Shown: positions 32,538 through 44,662 of the stretch, piece after piece
Position numbering within the stretch: position 1 is the first letter of the stretch
Layout: each line of letters starts with the position of its first letter
Source of the DNA: Coprinopsis marcescibilis
Taxonomy: Eukaryota; Basidiomycota; Agaricomycetes; Agaricales; Psathyrellaceae
Assembly (NCBI GenBank): GCA_004369085.1
Contig: ML210199.1
Location: 80,713 to 144,712 of the forward strand
Length of the DNA stretch: 64,000 nucleotides
Reading direction: 5' to 3'
The notes under the pieces: model-generated
What the model was told of the DNA's origin: nothing
The model's database searches: none
What the model saw: only the letters and a program-made list of their open reading frames with translations
Program-made: the position numbers and the translations under genes

Positions 32538-33585
32538 ATGACCACGCTTATCACTGGAGGTGGAAGCCAAATCGGCACTGCACTCGCCAAGATCCTCAAA
32601 TCCGTCGATCGACCAGTCGTCTTCGCATCTCGCTCGGGGCTGGTTCCAGAGGGGTTCGAACGTATAAAGTTCGACTGGAAGGACTCGTCGACGTTCACCA
32701 ACCCTTTCCAACTTTCCAGTGCGCACTTTACGTCTGCGTATATCATCTTCCCACCGCCAGATTCCGTCGACCCAAGCGCAACAATCATCCCGTTTGTGGA
32801 TCTAGCGGCTCAGAATGGCGTAAAATGATTCGTTCTGCTCAGCGCGAGTGGGGCTACAATGGAGAACAACCTTGATGGTCTTGGACCAGTGCAGAATCAT
32901 TTCTCTGATAAGGGGCTCGAATACTTCGTCCTTTGACCAACGATGTTCACAGGTGAATGTTACATCTATGCCACTTGCAGCTTGGATGCAGTGGCTGACA
33001 CACTGCAAATGTTTACCCAGACAACCTCAAGACGCTGTTCATCGGGTCCATCCTCATCGAAGGCCTGCTAAAGACAATCATCCCCACTGGAAATGTGCCT
33101 TCCGTGGCTGTAGATGACATTGCGCAGTGCGCGTTCGATGCCTCGTGGCGGAGAACAACGGCAGCAAGGGCTCTGTAATCATTGGGTCGGAACTGCTCAC
33201 ATACGATGAGGTACATATTTCTTCTCTTGGTAACCGTTAGACAATGACCTCAGACTGACGATTCTGTTTCTCTTAGGTGGCGGCAGTGATAGCTGAAATC
33301 ATTGGGAGAGAACTCAAACACAAGGTCGCAATAGAAGAGGAGCTGATCCAACACTATGTTTCATCAGGCGTCGCGAAAGAAGTTGCACAGTTCCTAGTTG
33401 GGACTGAACAAGCAGTCGAAGCGGGCTCTGAGGAAATGCTACCGACATTGAGTAACAAATATGTTGGAAAGGTGACTGTAAAAGAATGGTTGGAGAAGAA
33501 TAAAGAGGTTTTCATTTCCCATCGCCCCTGTGATCTTTCAACTTATGAGAATATATTCATCCAGATCCTTAACGAATTCATTTGA
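32538..33585 (+). pseudogene. NmrA/EasG-like oxidoreductase, broken
   Basis: The first of two tandem copies. Exons by homology to the intact neighbour are 32538-32952, 33021-33210 and 33277-33585. The N-terminal Rossmann motif TLITGGGSQIG is intact. TGA at 32826-32828 stands where the neighbour has CGA (GVKRYVLL), and TGA at 32934-32936 stands where the neighbour has CGA (VLRPTWFTG). Exon 2 has a one-base frameshift near 33145, between CAFDA and AENNGSKG. The last exon is open (QHYVSSGVAKEVAQFL). It is not expected to make an enzyme. Confidence 0.8.
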
Positions 33586-33806
33586 ATGACGCAGGAATGC
33601 TCGTCAGCTTGGCGAGTGACCTTGGACAATAGACTGAATGGTAAGAATCGAGGCGCAGTTGACAACTATCTCCTCACAGTACTGCGTTGATACTGCGAGC
33701 ACATACATATCTGCGCAAAGCTCAACGCCACAGACATGAATGAATCCTTATAACCCCAGCTAACCCTATTCTCTCAGTTGATTCACGAACATCCCAGCTA
33801 TTCACG

Positions 33807-34786
33807 ATGGCCACTCTTATCACAGGAGGTGGGAGCCAAGTAGGCTCAGCCCTCGCCATGCTACTCAAATCATCAAACAGCACAGCCGTTTTCGCCTCTC
33901 GATCTGGCAGAGTGCCCGAAGGGTTTGTTTCAGTCAAGTTCGACTGGAAAGACCCCGCCACGTTCGAGAACGCGTTCACCACCAGCAATATCACGCAATT
34001 CGACTCGGTGTATATCCTCCCTCCCACAGACGACGTCAACGCAGGGGACACTACCAACACCTTCATCGATGTTGCAGCCCAACACGGAGTGAAGCGATAT
34101 GTCCTCCTCAGGGGCAGCAACACTGACATCAACAGCGATATTGGAGGATTAGGCGTTGTCGAGAGATACTTGGAATCGAAAGGATTCGACTACTTTGTCC
34201 TTCGACCCACTTGGTTCACAGGTCAGGTTGAATTCAGATCATACCGTATGATACAGAATTGACGATAAGAATCCAGACAATCTCAAGACGGCTTTCCTGA
34301 CCTCTATCCGCGAACGCGGACAGTTCGAATCCATCATTCCAACTGGCAAGATCCCATTTGTAACTGTAGGCGATATCGCTCAATGCGCATTTGAGGCTAT
34401 CACTGCACCGAAGAATGTGCAAAAGGGCAAAACCATTGTGGGGCCTGAGCTCTTGACCTATGACCAAGTGCGTTTTCAGCGGGTTTAGTACATTTGAATG
34501 GCCCTCATCATGTCGCTTACAGCTTGCGAGCATATTGACCAAAGTCCTCGGCAGGCAAATCAAGCACCAGGTAGTGACAGAGGAACAACTCATCGACTAC
34601 TATGTCTCTTCTGGAACAATGACGAGGGAAGTGGCTCAATGGTTAATTGCTATGGACAAGGCAGTCGAGGCTGGATCCGAAGCCTCTTTGCTGTCTCTCC
34701 CAGCCCACGAACTGTATACCGGGGAGACCACCGTAGCAGAATGGTTAGAGGAGAACAAAGGATTATTTACCGCGAATAGTACCTGA
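33807..34786 (+). CDS. NmrA/EasG-like NAD(P)-binding oxidoreductase
   Basis: An atypical short-chain dehydrogenase related to the NmrA family and to the EasG/FgaFS group from ergot alkaloid pathways. Three exons join in frame: 33807-34221, 34277-34467 and 34523-34786. The dinucleotide motif is TLITGGGSQVGSALA, close to GGxGxxG. ASRSGRVPEGF follows strand 2, and LRPTWFTG lies in the substrate-side region. The C-terminal part (QLIDYYVSSGTMTREVAQWL) is helical. The protein is about 289 residues, which is normal for the group. No ergot cluster gene lies nearby, so the pathway is not implied; a general NAD(P)H-dependent reductase or redox sensor is as likely. It arose by tandem duplication with the broken copy 220 bp upstream. 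Confidence 0.8.
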
Positions 34787-35049
34787 TACGGTATATCAAT
34801 ATCACGCTGAAGTTTGCATAAAATAAGCTAGTCAAATAAATAGGAGGGACGTACATAAGAGTAAGTAGCAAATGCAACACAAAACAAAATGAGAACAGCT
34901 CTAATAAAAATACTCTGTGATGACATCCAGTAAGTAGTACACTAATTTTGAGAGTCCACTTCCTGTGACAAAAGTGCCCATCTCCATCTATCCTCCACCT
35001 CCACCGCTAGGTCAGGGCTCCACCCCACATATCCCGATCCTGACCCCGC
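34787..35049. other. convergent 3' spacer
   Basis: About 260 bases between the NmrA-like gene and the converging VPS10 gene, AT-rich, with no other feature. Confidence 0.4.
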
Positions 35050-38000
35050 TCACTCCTCGTCTTCGAACCTCAGGATCTGAGCATCCTCATCAATCGGAAT
35101 ATGTCTGTAACCACCCCTAGCTTTCCATGGGCTCCACGAAGCGGACTGGATCTGCGACGAAACCCATTCTGCAGCGATCCCAGCGACACCAACAAGGAAC
35201 CAGGGAACCGAAGCAAGAGTGTCGAGCATGCCTGAAGCCGATCCAAGGTTGGGTGCCCGATTGTCTCCTCCAGGAAGACGGATTGTCCTATAAAGCAAAT
35301 CATCAGAAACGCAGGAACCGGATCAAAAAGGCGAGGAAACTGACCCTCTGGCGTGCCCGCTCTTGCGATAGTAGTAGTAGCCAACCAGACCAGTGAAGGC
35401 GCACGGAAGAAGTAGCACGAACAGCCAGAACCAGCCACTCCTGGATCCGAATCCAGGACAGCGGTGTGCTTTGCCGCGATCCAGTCTATCACCGCCCTCG
35501 CAGGAAGAATATGGGATGCGGCGGTATGCTGTTCTTTCATACCAGTATTCTTCGCCGTTTTCGCATTTTTCATCCGATGGTAGTGAGGTCGTTCCAAGAA
35601 CCAAAACACATTCGTCCTTCTCGTTTTTGATGTGGTTGAATTCACTAAGGAAGAATTAAGGCCGTCAGCGACCGAGGAGATCGAAAGTTGCGTTAGATTA
35701 CCATTCAAAGTCCACCTTGGAGCAAGAGCAATTTTTCTGGACCTTCTTTTCAACCTTGGGAAGGTCTCCAACAAAGCACTGAGCATCCCGAATGCGTCTG
35801 TGGTACAGTGTCTATCATAAAAGGAATGAGCAACAGCCGACGTAATAAAGCCCTTCAACCCACCTGTCGACCAAACAAACACTGCTCCAGACGATCCTCA
35901 CTAGGGCTCCACAGTTCGAAATCATCATTGGCAGGATCTTCTACCTTCAATTCACCTACACAAGAAAGGATTCAGTCAGCGTCATCACCAACAACGTCCC
36001 AGTTTAAACCATTGCACTCACATTGGCGATACGTCAATGCGCTGAAATCGATATGGAAAGCCACAGTCCCCCGCTTATGCGCACCAAACAGCAAGAACCT
36101 CCTGCTGGTATCCGAGGGCACATTCGTAACCGAAATCACCCTAATCTTCTCGTCAGAGAACTTGTAGTCTCGCCACGTCAGTCCCTCGTCTGTGGTGAAC
36201 AGCAGGCGATCCGTCGGTTCCTCGTCGTTAACGATGATGATGATCGAGCCAGAATCGCCGTACTCCCACATATGGGCATCCTTGTGCACCTCCTCCCAAG
36301 TGAACCCCCCATCACGGCTGATAAAGGTATCACTGTCGTCGTATTCCGCGAGGGACTCCCCAACGTTGCCTACGCCCATGATGACCCCAACAGTGGCGGG
36401 ACTACTGAATGTCGCTCGTGGGTCCCGTCGCTCGGTGTAGCCATGAAGGTGAAGAGAGCATTTCTAAACGTAAATTAGCAACCCCCTCCACCATCGGGAG
36501 AAATGCGTGGAGATACATACCACAGAGTTACACGCGTACTCCTTCCCAAACACATCCCTCCTTGGCGGGGTCAGGGTCTTCCATGTACTGCCATCGTTGT
36601 GCGTAATCATCGTCCGAAGTTTCTTCTCCTTCATACCGGGCTGGTCCGTATTCGCCACAACGTTAATCAGGGCAATACCATCCAACCCAATAATCTTCTC
36701 AAAATCGACATAACCTCGCCTGTTGCGGTTGACGTTCTCGATCGAAAGGCCAAAGTAAGTGCCGTTTGAATTGGACTTGAGGAGGTTGCCCCATTGAGGT
36801 GCGGGAGGAAGGGGTGTCATGGTCATATGAACGAAGAGTGCATTTGTGGTGGATTCGAGAATCGTGTATGCCTGCAGAGAGTCAGGTGAGCCAGTGCCTA
36901 TTCGTAAAGAGATAGCAAAACCTACATGGGTATCAGGGGACATATTGGGCGGGAACTTGCCAGAAGCAAAGTGTTCTCCATCAAGCGACACTTGAAGGTC
37001 AAGAGTTCCAGCTTCAGGGAAAGACTAAAATCAAGGTTGTCAACGTTGTCCACAACACGAAACCAATAGAAGATGAAAGAAACCCACCTCCGCAACGACC
37101 AAGAACTGGGAAAACTTAGCAAACCCAACCACATTATCAAATATCTTCTTCTTTCTCTTGAAATAATTGGTCCCAGACACCAGCTCCAAAGGTGATTGGA
37201 TATCCTTCTGTGAGCCCTTCTTATCCCGATAGCTCTCGCAGATAATCTCCGACGGGTCCGCCTTGAGCTTCCGATCCTGTGCAAAGGCGCAGTTGCGCAC
37301 ATACTTGTCGACCAAGCTCCAGCTTCGACCATTGTCATGTGACCAGTGCGTCTCGATATGGCAGTTGGGATGGTTGATGTTCTCGCAGTCGACTACGCCT
37401 GTCCATATAATATGATCGGTGTTGCTCGGGCTGAACCTGAGTACGCGGACGCCCAACACATTGGGTTTGTTGGGTGCTTCGAATCTGTGCCAGGAACGGC
37501 CAGTGTCGGTGGTATAATGCACCTGTTTGGTGTCGGTGATGAGGTAGGCGCGCTCGTTAGAGAATTTGTGGTGGTAGAATGCAAGGACACGGGCATCGGG
37601 CAGAATTTGGGTCCACGTGTATCCCTCGTTGCTTGATTGCCACATACTGTCGTCTTGTAATCGGACGAGAATGGTCTGTAAGGTGGGATGTGTGATCAGT
37701 TAACGAGTTCATGGCCACCACGCGATAAGCACGCACCGCAGAATCGGGGAAATATGAGAATTGAACGACTGGGCTCTTGAAGTTGAACTGATAAATATAT
37801 CAGTAAAGACGCTTTTAGAAGAAGAGTTAGGGTGTTCCCTACCTTCTGTTGAACAACGTTTCCTTCTTCCGGTTTAGCTGAATGAAACCGACGTTAGGTT
37901 CACTCAAAACACATCCATCGAGATACACACCCTGTGAACACGGCTTCTTGACCTTCTCGTCTAATTTCTTGCCGTCCTTACATGTGTTACCAGGGATTTT

Positions 38001-40316
38001 CCTGAATCCTGATGACCCCTCGTATTCCGAATTTGGATCCTTGCACACGCCCGCTGGAATCGGCTCTAACCCAATTGGCTGGCATTTACCGCCATCCCTG
38101 ACGAAATTGTAGTCGCTGACGATGGTGGATCAGAGCCGATTATCGTTTCTATCCCGCAATGCTCACCATTCAAAGTCGTCGTCCCCACACTGGCAATCGT
38201 CTTCGCGGCCTTCAGGGTCATGGAATTTCTCTCCGACGTAACAGTCACTATCAACTTTACGGCGCATGTACCATTGCTAAATGGGATTGATTAGTAGAAT
38301 ACAGGAATAGCGGTAGACTGGTATACCTTGTGTCCCATGATGCAAGGCCTCTTCTCTGAAGCTCTCGCATACCACTTCTCGAAATCATCCTTTTCGCATT
38401 TCCTCTTCCTCGTCTTTGCAAAGTCCAGATAGATGAGAACGACAGGACCATCGACCTTCCAGTCGCGATGAACCTGTCCGAGCAACAAGAACTTTTGCGA
38501 TGTAGCATCAGGGAGCGTAACCATGGCCCGTGTCCTGATCTTGATACCAAAATCATAGGTCTCCCTGGGCTATTATTAGCACATGCGACGGCGGGAAAGA
38601 CAACGGCGATGCGTACCAAGTTTTGCCAAGATCAAGTGAATACTTCACAGACGTGGTGAATTCCTCATCATCTGCAATGACAAGGATGCTACCCTGGTCG
38701 CCGAATTCGTATTTGTGTGCCCCTTTCGCCACCATCTTCCAGGACATACCGGCGTCGGTGCTGAGGAAGGTGTCGCTGTCGTCGTATGCGCCAAGGTACT
38801 CTCCTACTGTGCCAACTCCCATAACCAGACCGGGCGCAGGAGACGAGAACACGCGCCCATAGTTGTGAGGTGTCGTCACCGAGTGCAGATGCAGTGCACA
38901 CTTGTCCATATCACTTGGATCGCAGTTGACCCTATTGCCTTCATCGTCCTTCACCGGCGCTCGCAAAGATGACCAAACACGTCCTGCGATCACATGTCAG
39001 CAACTGCAGTGAACTGAGACAGGGAAACATACCGTCGTCAAAGGTAACGACAGATCGCAGCCTCTTGTGGTTTTTTTGGCCTTCAACATCAAGGGGATTC
39101 GTTACGACGTTTGCCAGCCCAACTCCTTCCACCCCGTAGATCTTCTCGTAATCAACAAAGCCGTGCTCGTTCCTGTTCGTATCCTTGAGACTCTCGACAA
39201 AGTAGGTTCCGTCTGAGTTGCTAAGGAACAGCGTGCCGATGGACCCCTCTTGAAGAACCACATCCACACCAAGCGAATGGGTCGTCGACTCGAGCACCGT
39301 ATACGCGTTCTCCCGCAAGCGAGCATTTGACGCGTGTGGGAAATGAGCCTTGGCCCAGGTCTTGGTGTCTGTCGTAACGTAGAGTTGCATCTCGCCGTTG
39401 GTCCTCGAGAGATCCTTCAAAGCCACCACAGCATACTTGCTGACGATCGCAAATGCAATCACACCCCTCGCGTCCTTTCCAATCCCCAGATCCTCCACCT
39501 TCTTCTCCTGGTTGAAGAAATCAGTGCTTGAGAAGATGCGGCTGGACTTGAGGCTATAGCTGCCCTTGTCCGGTTTCTCGTCATATCCTGCGCAGTAGAT
39601 AAGGTCCTCGTGGGCTTCATGCTTGAAATCCTTGCTGCTGTGCGCGAATTGACATCGAGTGGTGTCGTCAAGCAAAAGCTTGGGTCCATCAGATTCTTGA
39701 AAGGATTCCTTGGTGTAGTAGGTAACTCCTGTGCAGACCATGCTCCATCCCTTTCCAGTACACTTGGTGCCCTGGAAAAGAATATGGTTGGACTTCTTGG
39801 GGTCTGAGTGGAATGCTAGGGGCCTTGTCATGCGCGCCGGAGGAACTGGGGTCCCAAACGGCCTCCAGGTCTTGCCCTTGTCCTCCGTCCGATAATGTTC
39901 AGTCCCTTCAGTGAATGCAAATGCCTAAAAGCGAGCATCAGTGCCTTCAGTCCGGAGGATAGCGCAGCGATACGCACGTAACGCTTGTCGAATGGGTGCT
40001 CAAACACCATCGAGATACTGTTCTTTGGAATTCCGTCCGCAAGGTTCCAGCTCTTCCCTTCGTCCGAGCTCACATAGAGATTTCCATCCATAGCATCGTG
40101 GTAGATAACAGACTAAGTCCAAGCCATAGAATCAGCCAAAGACCGAGCCATGTATGCTAAACTGCTTACCAGCGTGTCATCGAAGAAGAATAGTCGCATG
40201 GGCAGATTTTTAAAGCTAGAGACCGAATGCTCTGGCTTCTGTGCCCTCGACGTCGTCCATATTGTCGCCAAAAGCCAGAAACATGTCAATAGACGACCGC
40301 AGCGCGCGGCGAACAT
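35050..40316 (-). CDS. VPS10-type vacuolar sorting receptor
   Basis: A type I membrane receptor that takes soluble hydrolases (carboxypeptidase Y in yeast) from the late Golgi to the vacuole. The start [20 protein letters not shown] (40316) is a signal peptide. Two lumenal VPS10 domains follow in tandem, as in fungi. Both carry Asp-box repeats, for example [32 protein letters not shown] and SHDNGRSW. The duplicated core reads [19 protein letters not shown] near 38780 and [19 protein letters not shown] near 36320. The 10CC-like Cys-rich segment comes next. A transmembrane stretch ([18 protein letters not shown]) is near 35400, and a second hydrophobic patch ([16 protein letters not shown]) lies in the tail. 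The cytosolic end is [19 protein letters not shown], which has acidic sorting-type residues. At least ten exons were seen. The gene appears intact. Confidence 0.85.
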
Positions 40317-40587
40317 GATGGAAGCTGGAAAACCAATAACAGTGCCTGCGGAGAGCGCCAATAATGGCTTCGTCACGTTGCAACGCCAAATCGGGAACGG
40401 CAGCGCCACAGCTAAAAGGTTCCGATAATGATGCCGTAATGCATGACGACAAATTCGGATTGAAAACTCTTTCCGAGAACGAAGATGATTGTATTAGACA
40501 ATGCCAACTTCAATATAATACACGGAAGGTAGAAAAAGTCACATAACGCAGGAAAAAACATTGCGGAAGCAGAGATAAATTAAAGGT

Positions 40588-43500
40588 TCATCTCCCAGTA
40601 GAACTTGGATAAGGATCAACATCCATCCCCAAAATTCCACAGTCCTTCATAAATGCAATCCATCCAGCATCCAATCGGGATTCACCAGAAAGCCCCAGTT
40701 CGACAGCCCCAGGATTCATATGAGGATAAGGGGAGGGTCCCATGGTACCTTGATGCACCCCTGCTGTATGCATCGCGGGCCACCGGTGACCATCAGCTTT
40801 ACTACTGCCATCCCCGAATATCGAAGAGAACAACCCGGCATTCTCCTGGACATCATACTGGCTTGACTGGGGATAGTGGCTTGTCGATGCGTCCGATCCT
40901 CCAAGGAACTTCCTGTGATTGACATCAGGGTTGCTATGAGTAAAACCAAATTCAAATGAGTGCGGGGCATTGGTAGCAGTTTCCCCCAGATTGTTCGCTG
41001 GTCCTGTTTGAGACCAGCATGCGTTGGAAGGTGGCAAGGGTTCCGAAAAAAAGTCCCCAGATCCAAAATCCCAGCTAGTAGACCATGTATTGGCAGTGCT
41101 GCGTACCGACGACGTTTGAGGGGCAGAGCTTGAGGACGCTTGGTAAAAGTGAGGCGGGAGGCCGTATATGGAGGATATATGTTGTTGTGGGACGGTATGT
41201 CCACCAGTGAGGAACGTCTGATTGAACAATGGGGATCCAGAGAATCCGGAAATCGCCCCAGGGATATTGGAAGATCGTGGATTTGTCGAATCAGATCCTC
41301 CAGCAGGCGAACGCGGTCCCCCGCGACCGTTCTTCATAGATCGGCCCCTCGAATCCTTGTTCTTCAGCTCTCCTGGTCCTCTCTTGGGCGATACTGATGA
41401 TTCCGACCTCGGAGGTTTTACTTTCTTCGTCACCACCCTGACCTGTCCACCAAAGATGGCCAGTTCGTCGTCTGAGTCGCCATCAGGAGTGGCCGTTACG
41501 ACCTTGAGCTCCACAGTCGGTGCCTCCCCACCTTCGACGGCCTTGAATGAGCGTTGTGCTTTCTCCTGCAGTCGCCGAAGAACGGCCTAAGGGTCGACGT
41601 AAGGGTTATAGCGAGGCAATGTACGAGTGTGCAGCCACATACTAAGGCAACCTTGGCTCGTTGGGATTGATCTGCGGCCTGTTCGAAAAGCTCGACGGCG
41701 ACATTTAGGTCCTTGAATGCATTCGCTGCCATGCTGGACTTTGGTGACCTCGTTACGATGGTGCCGACTATGACCTTACGTATCGGTAAATCATCAGACC
41801 TTGACGGCCGAGAACGAATAGTGGACTCACCGCAGCAGAAAAGGTATGGTACAGTAGGAACCAAATCCTTTTCGCCATCGACGCGCACCTGTCGAACTGA
41901 TGGACCGATGCCTTGATGACAATCGAAGCACATCGATAGGCAGTCAAGAACGACGGTGCAAACGAGCTCAACAATGGGTTCGCCGGATGGTCAAGGACAG
42001 CTTGAGCAAAAAAGCTCCTATGGAGATATATCATTGCTGATGACTGTCAGTTGAAGCCATCCATCAATCGAACAATTCCCTAATAAACAACGACTCACTG
42101 ACAGTTCGATATTGGCTGACATAGAAATCTTTGAGACTGAGGGAGCTGGAATGGTAGACGTCTGCGCCATCCTCCTGCGTTGCGTATGGTCTGGATGCTG
42201 ATTGGAAGGACATTTCCCGCACTTTCCTGTCGATTTCGAGGACGGTTTCATAACTTGGAGGTTGTGCTGTCAAGGTTGTCTCAGCCACAGAGTAGAAAAT
42301 GTGCTTTGCATAGTTGTGTTTCAAAGCCCAGACTAGAATAAAACGCATCAGTAGACGAACTTCAAAACATCCATTGACCTACATCCGCTTTGCTTGTCTC
42401 CAGATTCAGTGGTGATGGCCTCTTCGTCGTCAGGAAACTCGCAGTCGACATACGATAGATGAATGGCAGGGGGTCTACCAAGGGCTAAACTCTGTCACAC
42501 GAGAAAAGAGTGTTAGCCGGACCTTTGGAAATGCGAAACCAGACGTACGTGCGATACATCAGACGCGAACACTTCCCAAAATATATTCCTTCTCTTCTGA
42601 ACCGTCTTTGCGTCCAGGTTCCATCGGGCACTGTCACGATCTGTACAGATATTAGCAGCACATCAAGGCGTCGAAAGCCCCACTCACGAAGCCCAAACTG
42701 GAACAGGATAAGAGACATGATTAGTACCTTTATGAGTGAATATCAACGCTATTACGCACGCTCTGAGCCAATTTGGCAGCCAAGCTCATGATACACCACT
42801 GACAGTAAAGCATCAGAATATCCAAGAATTGAAGGAAGAATATCAACGCACCGCACTATCCCTGGAATACTTCTTCCCTGCAAGGTTATGATACGTGGCC
42901 ATCAACCCAACAGCCTGCACCGTCTCCAAACTAGGCGAGCCACATACAGGCCTCAACGAAAGTGCAGCCTTGCCCAAATGATAGTAATGCTCCGCCGTCG
43001 CGTTATACGGCGCAAGCTTGACATCCAACAACGCCCCCAAAGCGAAGATGAAGAACAACGTCGCCATAACATGAGGTGCGTTCGAATCCAACGATTCCCC
43101 CCTTGCAGACCCATCACCAGCTAAATTGAGAGCTGCAGCCTTGTACACGTCTGGAATTAGCGAGTCAAACAGCTCGTCCCTCTTGACTGGCCGGAAGAAG
43201 AACGTCCCGTGGTTGATATACACGTCGGCCAGGTGCGCGGCCTTTTCGGGGTCCGGGAGGAAGGATTCAAGCCTTGCAATCGACTGCAAGCACGGTTCGC
43301 GTACGGATAGCAGGGGAGCCATGTTCTCGAGGTTTTCGATCTCCGGAGACAATGGCGGCAATTCTTCGCCTTCTTGGCCAGACTCGTCGCCTTCTACCGC
43401 GTCTTCTGCCATCATGAGAGTCTGAAACGCAGGGTTAGCAACCCAGCCCAAAACTATGACGTATCAACCTGTACCTCTGACCCAGCAGACCTTCCAAAGT

Positions 43501-44158
43501 ACTTCATCTCCCCGCTTTCCCCCAAAGTCAGCGTTCCAAGTGCATCAATGGCCTGATTCGAGTCCTCCTCGACAACGTCCATCTTCGGGTTCAGGGATTC
43601 AGACCCAAATTTGACTCGCAGGTGATCATCACTGAGTAGAGGGTGTCGTTCGTCGGAAATACTGGCCTGGAGTATCGCCAATGCATCTTCCAATTGTCGA
43701 ATTCGGTTGCTCATTTCGGTTATCTTCCGATGCAACTGATCCGTATCAGCCAGAATGAACCTAAGAGTCGACTAAATGATGATGTTTCAAGAGTTCGTAG
43801 CTTCAGTAAGGCTGACCTGGTGCCTTGACCCGCAGACAGGATACCTGGGGCAACGTCGTCAGGAACGGGGCAGCCCCAAACGAATGCATGCGACGCACCA
43901 CAGGGACAGATACTCTCGCATCCCCTCCGAACACAAGATCCGCACGGGACCTTTTTATCACAGCGCAACTTCAGGCGTCGGCATTCAGCACAGGATAACT
44001 CGCCTCCACAATCAACGTTAGTTATAGGGATATTACGGAAACGACGAGCACGATCACTCACCTCTGAGTCGCTTGAGTTCGATATCCTTGAGCTCTTCCT
44101 CGGAAATCTGCTTCTGAGTGCGCCGAGTGCTAATCACTCTCGTTGTATCGACGGGCAT
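40588..44158 (-). CDS. Zn2Cys6 transcription factor
   Basis: A fungal binuclear-cluster regulator. The start MPVDTTRVISTRRTQKQISE (44158) leads into a cluster with spacing C-X2-C-X6-C-X5-C-X2-C-X8-C (CAECRRLKLRC, then CGSC) at about 43905-44000. A coiled-coil dimer segment follows (ITEMSNRIRQLEDALAILQ). The fungal-specific middle domain (about 43430-41650) has AHLADVYINHGTFFFRPVKR and TVQAVGLMATYHNLAGKKY. The C-terminal exon (41514-40588) is disordered, Ser/Pro-rich, with acidic and aromatic patches that may activate transcription (SRLDAGWIAFMKDCGILGMD). About ten exons. The target genes are unknown. The C-terminus lies 271 bases from the VPS10 start on the same strand. Confidence 0.85.
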
Positions 44159-44662
44159 TGGTAGTGAGCATGAGCATAAGAAATGAATCAAGACTCAATG
44201 AGCATGACCCCAATCTTCATATGACCCGAGAATGTGGGAACGAGGCCGAGATACAGATGCATAAGCTCGACATGATCGCCGAGAGCAAGTGCTTGCGGTT
44301 AAGGAACCTCAGATCAGGTGCCATGTGACCTAAACGGTGAATTCAAGGGTAAAAGAGCTGCCAATCAGAACAGGCAAATATGACGGCAAAGCCCCAACGT
44401 TAGATCAATTGTAGCCACATGGGCATGCTTCCACGTCCAGAACCATTCTCTGCTCCATAAAATGCACCAAGACGAAGGCGATAGCAAAGGGGAGAGAACT
44501 TGACATAATATATCCTACGTTTACAAGAAAACGTCTTGAACACTTGATGAACGACGATTAGCCGAGGGCCATCCCCTTTATCCGAGTATACAATTCAGAA
44601 GCACTGACAAAGGAACGTGGCGAATCTTCCTGATTCGATGATTTACCACAGCAAACAGCTAT
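44159..44662. other. intergenic
   Basis: About 500 bases between two leftward genes. It holds the promoter of the Zn2Cys6 gene. No element was recognised. Confidence 0.35.

Noticed and set aside
33807..34786. Ergot alkaloid gene cluster
   Set aside because: The protein resembles EasG-type enzymes, but no prenyltransferase, P450 or other pathway gene is close, so only a family-level call is justified.
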